Below are positions 54,229 to 62,578 of a stretch of 64,000 nt of DNA, piece by piece (the first letter of the stretch is position 1; the number at the start of each line of letters is the position of its first letter). A program made the translations under genes and the position numbers. The notes under the pieces are model-generated. The model saw only the letters and a list, made by a program, of their open reading frames with translations. It was not told the DNA's origin and did not search any database. The stretch lies in contig UCEZ01000011.1 of NCBI GenBank assembly GCA_900471525.1, forward strand, positions 1-64,000. The letters run 5' to 3'. The DNA comes from Hyphomicrobiales bacterium. Lineage in GTDB: Bacteria > Pseudomonadota > Alphaproteobacteria > Rhizobiales > Rhizobiaceae.

Positions 54229-55581
54229 ATGACACGAAAAATCAGGCTTGGAGCATTTCTGCCTGGCGGTGGGCAGCATGTGGCGTCGTGGCGACACCCC
54301 GACCAACCGGCCGACGGCGCGACAAGTTTCGAGTTTCACAAACGTCTCGCGCTGACAGCAGAGCGCGGGCTATTCGACGCCTACTTCCTGGCCGACGGAC
54401 TGGCTGTGGGCTTCGGCGGGGCGCGCGAAGGCGGAAACGCGCGTGTGGCGGGTTTCGAACCGGTGACGTTGTTCTCGGCCCTTGCGCCCTTTACCACCCA
54501 TCTTGGCTTTATCGCCACGTCGTCGACCACATACGAAGAGCCTTACACGACCGCTCGCAAATTCGCCTCGCTGGATCTTATTTCGAACGGTCGCGCCGGA
54601 TGGAACGTTGTTACGACGACTGGCGACCTCACGGCGCAGAACTTCAATCGCGAAACACAACTTCCTCATGCTGAGCGCTACCGCCGTGCTGCCGAACATG
54701 TCGAAGTCGTCAAGAAACTCTGGGACAGCTTCGAGGACGACGCATTCATACGCGACAAGGAAACCGGAGTGTTCTTCGATCCATCGAAGTTGCACGATAC
54801 GGACCACCGCGGCGAACAGTTCAAGGTGCGTGGTCCACTCAATATATCGCGTTCGCCCCAAGGTCATCCGGTCATCGTTCAAGCCGGGCAGTCGGACGAC
54901 GGACGCGGACTGGCTGCCGCAACGGCCGAGGTGATCTTCACTGCTCATCAACATATCGAAACCGCGCAGGAGTTCTACCGGGACATCAAGGTGCGCGCTC
55001 GTGGCCTTGGTCGAAACCCGGATCACATTCTCGTCATGCCCGGCGTTTCCGCCTTCGTCGGCAGAACGGAAGAGGAAGCTCGCGAGAAGTATGATCGTCT
55101 GACATCGCTCATCGTTGAAGAGGACGGAATTGGGCTTCTCAACGGTCTGACCGGAGGTACCCTCGACCTGCACGGCTATGACCTGGACGGGCCGCTACCG
55201 CCCGCACCGCCGACTGAAGGCATGAAGAGCCGGCAGGCGCTCATTCGCCAGATTGCCGACGAAAACAACTTCACAATTCGTCAGCTTTATCAGTGGATCG
55301 CGTCGGCTCGCGGTCACTACACCATCGTCGGAACGGCTGAGAAGATCGCCGATACCCTCCAGGAATGGTTTGAGAACGAGGCTGCCGATGGGTTCAACAT
55401 TTTGCCGCCTTGGCTTCCCACGGCGCTCGATGACTTCGTCGATTTGGTGATCCCGGAACTGCAGCGTCGTGGCCTGTTCCGCACGGCCTTCGAGGGCAAG
55501 ACGCTTCGGGAAAACCTCGGCCTGCCTTTCCCCGTCAATCGCTGGGCAGCCGCAAGTGCGGCTCTCCAGGCGGCCGAGTGA
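54229..55581 (+). CDS. Flavin-dependent monooxygenase of the NtaA/SnaA/DszA type
   Basis: This 450-residue LLM-class (bacterial luciferase-like) FMNH2-dependent monooxygenase is close in length and pattern to NtaA (nitrilotriacetate), SnaA and DszA (dibenzothiophene sulfone). Typical blocks are FLPGGGQHVASWRHPD at the start, DAYFLADGLAV, WNVVTTTGDLTAQNF, HAERYRRAAEHVEVVKKLWDSFEDDA and HPVIVQAGQSDDGR. It needs a flavin reductase, which is not in the window. GGAGAGG precedes ATG 54229. With the ABC importer behind it, it probably opens an imported sulfonate, sulfone or amine; substrate is not determinable from sequence. Confidence 0.9.
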   Translation: MTRKIRLGAFLPGGGQHVASWRHPDQPADGATSFEFHKRLALTAERGLFDAYFLADGLAVGFGGAREGGNARVAGFEPVTLFSALAPFTTHLGFIATSSTTYEEPYTTARKFASLDLISNGRAGWNVVTTTGDLTAQNFNRETQLPHAERYRRAAEHVEVVKKLWDSFEDDAFIRDKETGVFFDPSKLHDTDHRGEQFKVRGPLNISRSPQGHPVIVQAGQSDDGRGLAAATAEVIFTAHQHIETAQEFYRDIKVRARGLGRNPDHILVMPGVSAFVGRTEEEAREKYDRLTSLIVEEDGIGLLNGLTGGTLDLHGYDLDGPLPPAPPTEGMKSRQALIRQIADENNFTIRQLYQWIASARGHYTIVGTAEKIADTLQEWFENEAADGFNILPPWLPTALDDFVDLVIPELQRRGLFRTAFEGKTLRENLGLPFPVNRWAAASAALQAAE

Positions 55582-55593
55582 GGGGCGCTCCGT

Positions 55594-56442
55594 ATGTCCT
55601 ATGAAGGCACCTCGGTTTTCCCGGCGAACTTTGGCTTGCAAGGCGGGGAACCCAACGCTTCCGTTCTTGCACCCCGCGTTCGCGGTTTGCTTCGCCAGCT
55701 TCTGGCACGTTATGGCGTGATTCTTGGTTTCCTCCTGCTGTGGCAGGTGTCGAGTACCCGAGGGTGGGTCAACCCGGCAGTCTTCCCGCCACTTGACCTG
55801 ATCCTGTCGGCCCTTTGGAACGGCCTCGTCAGCGGCGCATTGCTGGATGATATCGCGATCAGTTTCCAGCGATCCGGCATCGCGTTCGTCGCGGCTGTCG
55901 GGATCGGGATTCCACTGGGCCTGTTCATGGGACAGATACGGGCGGTTGAGCAGGCGCTTGATCCGATCCTGCAGCTCTTCCGCCAGACCTCGGCGCTTGC
56001 GCTTTATCCGGTCTTCATCCTGCTGCTCGGCTTGGGAGAAACATCAAAGGTCTTCGTGATCTTCTGGGCGACGCTGTTCCCGATTCTTCTCGCCACGATT
56101 GGTGGCGTCAAGGAGGTGGACAACAAACTGATCGAGATGGCGAGGACCTACGGAGCTCGGCCACTCACGATCTTCCGCCGCGTCATACTGCCGGCATCTG
56201 TGCCCGCGATCTTTGTTGGCTTGCGTCTTTCGGCGACGACCGCGCTTCTGCTTCTGATCGCAGCCGAAATGATCGGTGCCAACAAAGGCATCGGTTTCCA
56301 GGTCATGAACGCCCAATACAATTTCCAGATCCCGCTGATGTTTGCAGCGATCCTTCTGCTTGCTTTTCTGGGGCTCGCCGCGAACGCCCTGCTGGTTCTC
56401 CTGCAGCGCAAACTGTGCCGCTGGTCTCAGCCCAGCGTCTGA
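55594..56442 (+). CDS. ABC transporter permease (SsuC/TauC type)
   Basis: This 282-residue inner-membrane protein has six hydrophobic segments and the EAA-type loop VDNKLIEMARTYGARPLTIFRRVILPASVPAIF. It belongs to the nitrate/sulfonate/taurine permease family and forms the channel of the importer with the following two genes. It starts 12 bases after the monooxygenase stop. Confidence 0.88.
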   Translation: MSYEGTSVFPANFGLQGGEPNASVLAPRVRGLLRQLLARYGVILGFLLLWQVSSTRGWVNPAVFPPLDLILSALWNGLVSGALLDDIAISFQRSGIAFVAAVGIGIPLGLFMGQIRAVEQALDPILQLFRQTSALALYPVFILLLGLGETSKVFVIFWATLFPILLATIGGVKEVDNKLIEMARTYGARPLTIFRRVILPASVPAIFVGLRLSATTALLLLIAAEMIGANKGIGFQVMNAQYNFQIPLMFAAILLLAFLGLAANALLVLLQRKLCRWSQPSV

Positions 56443-56482
56443 CCTGCTTCGATCAATTTTCCCGTTCCAAAAGGACATCGTC

Positions 56483-57466
56483 ATGACTTTCCATCCCCGC
56501 AATCTTCTCTTGCCGGCAGCGATCGCTCTCGGTCTCGCCACTCCGGCCGCAGCAGCGGACGAAGTAAAGCTGCGCTTCCTCGCCAGCCAGGGAGGCCTGG
56601 CCGCCCATGAACTGGCGGCAGAGCTCGGATATTTCGACGGAACAGGCATCACGCTGGAGAACGTTGGTTATGCCCAGGGCGGCCCCGCCTCGCTGATCGC
56701 TTTGGCATCCGGCGACGTTGAGATCGGCGGCGCGGCGACCTCGGCTGTGCTGAATTCGATCATTGGCGGCAATGACTTCGTCGCGGCCTATCCGTCGAAC
56801 GGCATTAACGACGAGGTACAGTCGATCTTCTACGTACTGGAAGACAGTCCGATCAAGGGTATCAAGGACATTGCCGGCAAGAGCATAGCGGTCAACACGC
56901 TCGGCGCGCATCTCGATTACACCATTCGCGAGGCGCTGCATTCTGTCGGCTTGCCGACGGACGCAGCCAATCAGGTCGTCGTTCCGGGCCCGCAGCTCGA
57001 GCAGGTGCTGCGCTCCAACCAGGTTGATATTGCGGCTTTTGGCTATTGGCAGACGACCTTCGAAGGGGTGGCGCGCAAGAACGGCGGTCTTCGCGCGATC
57101 TTTGACGACACCGACGTTCTCGGGGAAATCGCCGGCGGGTTCGCGGTCTTGCGCCGCGACTTTGTTGTGGAGCATCCGGAAGCTGCCAAGACCTTCGTCG
57201 AGCAGTCCGCCCGTGCCCTTGATTATGCCCGCGAGCATCCGGAAGAAACCAAGAAAGTCTTGGCCAAGGCACTCAGTGAACGCGGAGAAAACTCGGAGAT
57301 CGCGCAGTACTTCCGCGGTTACGGCGTACGTGCCGGGGGCTTGCCGGTCGAACGTGACGTCCAGTTCTGGATCGATGTCCTGGTTCGCGAAGGCAAGCTG
57401 AAGCAAGGCCAGTTGGCGGCAAAGGACATCCTCTTCGCAACTGACGGCAAGTCGGCGAGCAACTGA
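56483..57466 (+). CDS. ABC transporter substrate-binding protein (SsuA-like)
   Basis: This 327-residue periplasmic protein has a signal peptide ending PAAAADE and the SsuA/NMT1-type fold: LGYFDGTGITLENVGYAQGG, IGGAATSAVLNSI, IKDIAGKSIAVNTLGAHLDY and EAAKTFVEQSARALDYA. It captures the sulfonate or related substrate for the importer. AAAGGA precedes ATG 56483. Confidence 0.88.
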   Translation: MTFHPRNLLLPAAIALGLATPAAAADEVKLRFLASQGGLAAHELAAELGYFDGTGITLENVGYAQGGPASLIALASGDVEIGGAATSAVLNSIIGGNDFVAAYPSNGINDEVQSIFYVLEDSPIKGIKDIAGKSIAVNTLGAHLDYTIREALHSVGLPTDAANQVVVPGPQLEQVLRSNQVDIAAFGYWQTTFEGVARKNGGLRAIFDDTDVLGEIAGGFAVLRRDFVVEHPEAAKTFVEQSARALDYAREHPEETKKVLAKALSERGENSEIAQYFRGYGVRAGGLPVERDVQFWIDVLVREGKLKQGQLAAKDILFATDGKSASN

Positions 57467-57475
57467 GGAACCACG

Positions 57476-58246
57476 ATGAGTGTCGCGCAGGATATCCGCC
57501 GTGGGGAGGTGACAATCCGTCACCTCTTCAAATCCTATCGGCTGAACGGCAGCCCCCTACAGGTTCTGAGAGACATAAATCTCCACGTCCGATCTGGGGA
57601 AAGCCTTGCCATCGTCGGCGCGAGCGGCTCGGGCAAGACAACCTTGCTGCGGGTTTTGGCTGGACTTGAAGATTTAGACACGGGAGAGGTTCTCGTCGAT
57701 GGGAAAGCGGTGCGCGGTGTCGGCTCGGAACGCGCAGTGATCTTCCAGGAACCGCGGCTTCTTCCGTGGCTCACGGTGCTGGAAAATGTAGCGTTCGGGC
57801 TGGAAACAGGGGGTATCCCACGTGACCAGGCGAGAAGCCGAGCCAGGCACTATGTCCGGCTCGTCGGCCTGCAGCAATTCGAAACCGCCTATCCACGCCA
57901 ATTGTCCGGCGGCATGGCCCAGCGTGTGGGTATTGCTCGAGCTCTTGCCGTCCAGCCCGAAATCCTGTTGCTTGACGAACCGCTTGGTGCGCTCGATGCG
58001 ATGACCAAGATCGAGATGCAGCAGGAGCTCGCACGGATCTGGCAGGAGGAGGATGTCACGACCATTCTCGTCACGCATGACCTCGAGGAGGCGATATATC
58101 TGGCCGATCGGATTCTCATCCTGCCGCGGGCGAATGGGGGCGAGGCACGTCTTATCCCAATCGATCTACCCCGCCCGCGTGACCGCAGCGCTCCGGAGTT
58201 CGTTCGACACCGCGAGGAGCTGCTGAAGCTATTTGGACTGCACTGA
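57476..58246 (+). CDS. ABC transporter ATP-binding protein (SsuB/TauB type)
   Basis: This 256-residue ATPase has Walker A GASGSGKTT, Q-loop FQEPRLLPW, signature LSGGMAQR, Walker B LLLDEPLGALD and the H-loop VTHDLEEAI. It drives the permease at 55594. It starts 9 bases after the binding-protein gene and completes the operon. Sulfur-limitation control is likely from the family. Confidence 0.92.
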   Translation: MSVAQDIRRGEVTIRHLFKSYRLNGSPLQVLRDINLHVRSGESLAIVGASGSGKTTLLRVLAGLEDLDTGEVLVDGKAVRGVGSERAVIFQEPRLLPWLTVLENVAFGLETGGIPRDQARSRARHYVRLVGLQQFETAYPRQLSGGMAQRVGIARALAVQPEILLLDEPLGALDAMTKIEMQQELARIWQEEDVTTILVTHDLEEAIYLADRILILPRANGGEARLIPIDLPRPRDRSAPEFVRHREELLKLFGLH

Positions 58247-58552
58247 CATTTTTGGCGCCAAGGTTTCTGACTGCCGGACAAAGGCGGTCAGCGCAGTATT
58301 TATCGCTCAATTTCAATGACTTTTGACAATAAATGACTTAGCGCGATACTGGTTGTTTCTCCGCCTCTGGCGTCTTGCCGATAACTGGCTGTTATCAGCG
58401 TGGGCCAACGGGAAATACAGCCTGATCCGGCCGGAAGCTTGGATACCTCGGCCGAGGAGCGAAACATGCACGGCAATATCAACGGCCCGACAAGGGCGGG
58501 TCCTGTCATCGTTAGCATCACCCTACTCGCAGACCCGACGGTCGCTGCAGTC

Positions 58553-58627
58553 AAGATCGCCGCGAACGTCGATCTCCACCTTGCTGTCCACCGGCGTCAG
58601 CACGATCTCCTCCATCAGCCGCCTCGA
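58553..58627 (-). pseudogene. Possible serine recombinase C-terminal scrap
   Basis: About 20 codons read RRLMEEIVLTPVDSKVEIDV then RGDL, the pattern of the C-terminal tail of site-specific serine recombinases (LxxxIVLTPxxGxLxIDLxGDLA). Nothing else of the gene remains. The identification rests on this short motif. Confidence 0.35.
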
Positions 58628-58723
58628 TCCGATTCCCTTCCATCCTGAAGGGCGTCGTAGAGCGAAGTAGCGGAGCTGCCGTAACTCAATTACGTTCGGG
58701 CACCTCGCCATGTTCCGTCTCAC

Positions 58724-59827
58724 TCAGTAGGAATACGCTGCGGCTACCCCTTCCTTCGGCTTGACGCGCCGAAAGCCGAAATCTCCTACAGCGCCGATAC
58801 CAGATCGATTCTCTGCGTCTTGGAGGGCCATGATCTCGGGCAAGTCTTCCCCCTGGCCTGACAGGTCCTTGACGACCTCGGCGAGGGTTGAGGTAGCGAT
58901 GGCGTGTGGGGTTTTGCAGCCGAGCGGCAGGCCGACGGGCGCGCGGATACGCGCGGTTTGCGCGGCGCTGAAGCCGCGGTCATGAAGCATTTTCTCAAGG
59001 CGCGGCCAGCGGCTTCGGCTTCCTAGCAGACCAATATGACCTGCGTCCGTTAGAAGCGCCGCGCTCAAGATGGTCGCGTCACGATCCGAGTCATGGGTAG
59101 CCGCGATCACGCTTGTCCAAGGATCGGGCCGTAAATGAGCAATCGTGTCTGAGGAACAGGACCGTATATAGTGCAGACCCCCGATCGGCGGCGGGGTTTC
59201 TGGTCCGACGGGGCGCAGGAGAACGGTTTCGACGCCGAACAGGATCGCTGTCCTGCACAGGATCAGCATGCTCGAATCGTGGCCACACACGACCAGCCGG
59301 TGACGCGGTGGGTGCCGCCGCCAAATGAAAGAGGGGCTACCGATGACGCCGGCGAGTGCGCGTGACCGACCGTCGCCCTCCAATCGGTGACAGGAACGGC
59401 AGTACCCGTCCGACATCCAGACAACATGTTCGCGGTTGTGCCTTGCTTCCAGCAGCGCGTGAAGCGCCGGATCGCTGGACGGCAGCGTTTCGACCAGTAC
59501 TTCGATGGATTTGCCGCAGGGGAGCTGCAGATCAGCGGGGCCGCCTTCGCCATATGTCAGCCAGAGCGGTTTTCCGCTCTCCAGCGCTTCCAGACCCCGG
59601 TGTATGAGGTCGGCATCGATACAGCCGCCGGCGACTGATCCGGCAACCCCATGTTCGGTGAGAGCCATTTGGGCGCCGATACCCCGCATGGCGGAGCCGG
59701 ATGTCGAATAGACGGTTGCGAGCGCGACCTTTTCCTGATTTTCCACCGCCTTGGCGAGAAAATCGCGAACATCGTCCTCCAGACCATGGAGGGGCCAATC
59801 CGCTGTTGCAATCTCGAGTGCAGACAT
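58724..59827 (-). CDS. XdhC family molybdenum-cofactor maturation protein
   Basis: This 367-residue XdhC/CoxI-type protein helps insert sulfurated molybdenum cofactor into xanthine-dehydrogenase-like enzymes. The N-terminal XdhC domain shows VALATVYSTSGSAMRGIGAQMAL and GSVAGGCIDADLI; the C-terminal Rossmann domain shows VIAATHDSDRDATILSAAL and HIGLLGSRSRWPRL. ATG 59827 with GGGGAA upstream is chosen over a TTG at 59833. It lies behind the RR/HK pair on the minus strand, opposite the hydroxylase subunits it would serve. Confidence 0.9.
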   Translation of the reverse strand: MSALEIATADWPLHGLEDDVRDFLAKAVENQEKVALATVYSTSGSAMRGIGAQMALTEHGVAGSVAGGCIDADLIHRGLEALESGKPLWLTYGEGGPADLQLPCGKSIEVLVETLPSSDPALHALLEARHNREHVVWMSDGYCRSCHRLEGDGRSRALAGVIGSPSFIWRRHPPRHRLVVCGHDSSMLILCRTAILFGVETVLLRPVGPETPPPIGGLHYIRSCSSDTIAHLRPDPWTSVIAATHDSDRDATILSAALLTDAGHIGLLGSRSRWPRLEKMLHDRGFSAAQTARIRAPVGLPLGCKTPHAIATSTLAEVVKDLSGQGEDLPEIMALQDAENRSGIGAVGDFGFRRVKPKEGVAAAYSY

Positions 59828-59905
59828 TGCCAATTCCCCTCTTGTGATAGACGAGGTTTACGTCAGCACTGTCGCGCAGCTTTGCCAGAACGGGCCGTGG
59901 TTGTA

Positions 59906-61249
59906 TTACTTTGTCGCGGGTTGGATGGAGGTAGGGGTATCCGTCCGAATTTCACGTGGCAGGATCATTATCGCCCGCAAGCCCGGCTTCCGATTGGAAA
60001 GATGGATGTTGCCACCATGCTGATGGGCTATCGCGCGGGCTATGGAGAGGCCGAGGCCGACGCCGCCCGTCTGGCGGTTGCGCGAATCCTCCAGCCGCAG
60101 GAAGGGTGAGAACACCGCTTCCAGCTGGTTTTCCGGAATGCCCGGGCCGTTATCGTCGATCGAGATGCGCACCTCGGTATCGGAGGCGGCCAGGTTGACC
60201 CGTGCCGCACCGCCGTAGCGCACGGCGTTCTCGATCAAGTTGCTAAGGGCGCGGCGTAGATTTTCCGGGCGGCAGCGGAAATTGAGCCGTTCGCCCTCCG
60301 TAAATCCGATGCTTGGATAGATCTCCGCCATGTCTTCGCACAGGCTCCCCAGCAGCGCGTTGAGATCGACCGTGCGGGTTTCGGCGGCCGTCGCGTCGCC
60401 CTTGGCGAAGACGAGCGTTGCATCCACCATCGTCTGCATCTCGTCGATCGTGGTGATGATGCGGTCCTGCAGGGCGGGGTCTTTCACATATTCCGCACGC
60501 AACCGAAGCGTCGTCAGCGGGGTTCGAAGATCATGGCCGATGGCGGCGAGCATCTGCGTGCGATCCGAGACGAAACGATGCAGCCGGTCCTGCATGCGAT
60601 TGAATGCGTCGGCGGTTTTGCGCAGGTCGTCCGGCCCCGTCTCCGGCAGGGGACGATGCTGCTCGCCCCGCCCCAGGCGATCCGCGGCATCGCTAAGCGC
60701 TTTGAGAGGTCGGGCGATGCGGCGCGCAAAAATGCCGCCGCCAACGGCGAGCACCAGCACGGAGAGGACGAAGCTGATGATCGACTGGCGTTGCAGAGAG
60801 CCGCTGCTGAACCGCTTGTAGTAGATGCCGTTCAGCCAGCGTTCGCCGGAAGGGACGGCAAGGCCGAGGCCATTGCCGTCGATATAGCTGCTCTCGGTGC
60901 AGTCGGCGAGCGGCTTTTCAGGAAACGCGCCCGGCGGGTTGCTGCCGGCCGTGCCTGGCGGCACGCAGACGGCGCCCGGCTGCGGCTCCGGCGTATCGGT
61001 GATCCAGAAGCGCGTATAGGCGGTGCTGCTTGCGGCGGTGACCCGCTTGGCAATCTCCGGCGAAGCCGAGGCGAGGGCACTCGCCAGCGCATTGGCGGCG
61101 CGTCGGAACTCGGTTTCTTCGGAGGCGCGCAGGTCGCGAATACGATCACCCGAGGCGAGAATATAGCCGATCGCCTGCGAGATGAGCAGGGCAACCAGCA
61201 TCACGATGATGAACTGGCCGGCGAGGCTCCGTCTCCACAGTTTCAGCAT
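59906..61249 (-). CDS. Sensor histidine kinase
   Basis: This 447-residue membrane kinase has TM1 (FIIVMLVALLISQAIGYIL), a periplasmic loop of about 130 residues with several cysteines (VCVPPG, ADCTES), TM2 (IISFVLSVLVLAVGGGIFA), HAMP, an H-box (AAIGHDLRTPLTTL), N-box (NLIENAVRYGG), G1 (DNGPGIP) and G2 (GGVGLGLSIARAI). ATG 61249 overlaps the response-regulator stop. The cognate regulator is next door. Stimulus unknown; position beside molybdenum-hydroxylase genes suggests a related substrate or redox signal. Confidence 0.9.
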   Translation of the reverse strand: MLKLWRRSLAGQFIIVMLVALLISQAIGYILASGDRIRDLRASEETEFRRAANALASALASASPEIAKRVTAASSTAYTRFWITDTPEPQPGAVCVPPGTAGSNPPGAFPEKPLADCTESSYIDGNGLGLAVPSGERWLNGIYYKRFSSGSLQRQSIISFVLSVLVLAVGGGIFARRIARPLKALSDAADRLGRGEQHRPLPETGPDDLRKTADAFNRMQDRLHRFVSDRTQMLAAIGHDLRTPLTTLRLRAEYVKDPALQDRIITTIDEMQTMVDATLVFAKGDATAAETRTVDLNALLGSLCEDMAEIYPSIGFTEGERLNFRCRPENLRRALSNLIENAVRYGGAARVNLAASDTEVRISIDDNGPGIPENQLEAVFSPFLRLEDSRNRQTGGVGLGLSIARAIAHQHGGNIHLSNRKPGLRAIMILPREIRTDTPTSIQPATK

Positions 61250-61962
61250 TTTGCGACGGAAGGCGTGAAACTGTAACCTCCTCCCCAATGGGTGCGGATG
61301 ATTTCCGGGTTCCTGGGATCGGCCTCGATCTTCTTGCGTAGCCGGCTGACCTGGTTATCGATCGCCCGGTCGAACGGATCGGCGATGCGGCCGGCCGTAA
61401 GATCCAGAAGTTGATCCCGGCTCAGCACGATGCCCGGATGGTCAATGAAGGCCTTCAGCAGGCGGAATTCCGCCGAGGACAGCGGCACCCCGACATTGTC
61501 GGTGCCGACAAGCTCGCGCCGGCCGGTGTCGAGCCGCCACTGGCCGAAATGGACGAAGTTCGCCCGAATGACATCCCGCTGAGGCGGCAGCGATTGCACG
61601 CGCCGGAGGACCGCCTTGATGCGGGCAAGCAGTTCGCGCGGATTGAAGGGTTTGACCAGATAGTCGTCGGCTCCCAGTTCCAGGCCGACGATGCGATCCA
61701 TCTCGTCCGTCATCGCCGTCAGGAAAAGGACGGGGATTTCCGTATTGGCGCGAAGATCGCGGCAGAGGGAAAAACCGTCCTCTCCCGGCATCATGATGTC
61801 GAGAACGATGAGGTCGGGTGACGAAACCTGCAGGATCTGTCGCAGTGCCGCTCCGCCATCGGCCGTATCGACGCGGAATCCGCGCGCGCCGAGATAGTCC
61901 GCGACGAGTTCGCGGATATCGCGATTGTCGTCAGTGACGACGATGTAGGGAAGTGGCGCCAT
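61243..61962 (-). CDS. OmpR family response regulator
   Basis: This 239-residue regulator has a receiver domain with acidic pair DD at 11-12, the phosphoacceptor Asp55 in LIVLDIMMPG and Lys in YLVKPF, and a winged-helix DNA-binding domain (LSSAEFRLLKAFIDHPGIVL; DNQVSRLRKKIE; THWGGGYSF). It is cotranscribed with the kinase and divergent from the hydroxylase genes. Direct repeats in the divergent promoter are a probable binding site. Confidence 0.92.
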   Translation of the reverse strand: MAPLPYIVVTDDNRDIRELVADYLGARGFRVDTADGGAALRQILQVSSPDLIVLDIMMPGEDGFSLCRDLRANTEIPVLFLTAMTDEMDRIVGLELGADDYLVKPFNPRELLARIKAVLRRVQSLPPQRDVIRANFVHFGQWRLDTGRRELVGTDNVGVPLSSAEFRLLKAFIDHPGIVLSRDQLLDLTAGRIADPFDRAIDNQVSRLRKKIEADPRNPEIIRTHWGGGYSFTPSVAKC

Positions 61963-62001
61963 TGTTCTCTAATACAGGATCAAGGCGCTCTTCCGGCAGG
62001 G

Positions 62002-62019
62002 AAAAATTGTAAAAAATTG
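62002..62019. promoter_or_regulatory. OmpR-type direct repeats
   Basis: AAAAATTG occurs at 62002-62009 and 62012-62019, 10 bp apart, just upstream of a TACAAT -10-like element (62044). Ten-base spacing is the usual format for two OmpR-family protomers. It lies between the response-regulator and (2Fe-2S) subunit genes. Confidence 0.55.
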
Positions 62020-62122
62020 CATCAGGCGGCTGCGACAATCGGATACAATTCTTGGCCGCCGCGGGGAAATTCTGCGACATGTCGGGCCTATCTTGCCTTC
62101 CAAGCAATTCCTGGAGGCAAGA

Positions 62123-62578
62123 ATGCCGGTTCTCAAGGTCAATGGATCGCCGCACGATATCGATCTTCCCGATGATACGCCGCTTCTCTGGGCGCTTCGC
62201 GACGAGCTTGGCCTGCTCGGCACGCGCTATGGCTGTGGGGCGGCGCTCTGCGGCTGTTGCACCGTGCATGCGGATGGAAAGGCCCTGCGCTCCTGCGTCG
62301 CGACGCTGGCGGATGTCGCAGGCGCTGAGATCACCACCATCGAAGGGCTGGGAACCGCCGAAACACCGCATCCGGTGCAGGCCGCTTGGCTCGAAATCGA
62401 CGTCGCGCAATGCGGCTACTGTCAATCCGGGCAGATGATGCAGGCAGCCGCGCTCCTTCGGGAAATCTCGAGGCCGAGCGACGCGGATATCGATGCGGCG
62501 ATGTCCGGAAACCTCTGCCGGTGCGGCACCTACAGTCGCGTACGCGCCGCCATCCACCGCGCTGCGGAGCTGATCTGA
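62123..62578 (+). CDS. (2Fe-2S)-binding subunit of molybdenum hydroxylase (IorA-like)
   Basis: This 151-residue subunit carries two [2Fe-2S] clusters: a plant-ferredoxin-type one ([17 protein letters not shown]) and an alpha-helical one ([21 protein letters not shown]). It shuttles electrons from the molybdenum site in isoquinoline 1-oxidoreductase and aldehyde dehydrogenase-like enzymes. ATG 62123 follows GGAGG at 6 bases. Its TGA overlaps the ATG of the large subunit. Confidence 0.92.
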   Translation: MPVLKVNGSPHDIDLPDDTPLLWALRDELGLLGTRYGCGAALCGCCTVHADGKALRSCVATLADVAGAEITTIEGLGTAETPHPVQAAWLEIDVAQCGYCQSGQMMQAAALLREISRPSDADIDAAMSGNLCRCGTYSRVRAAIHRAAELI

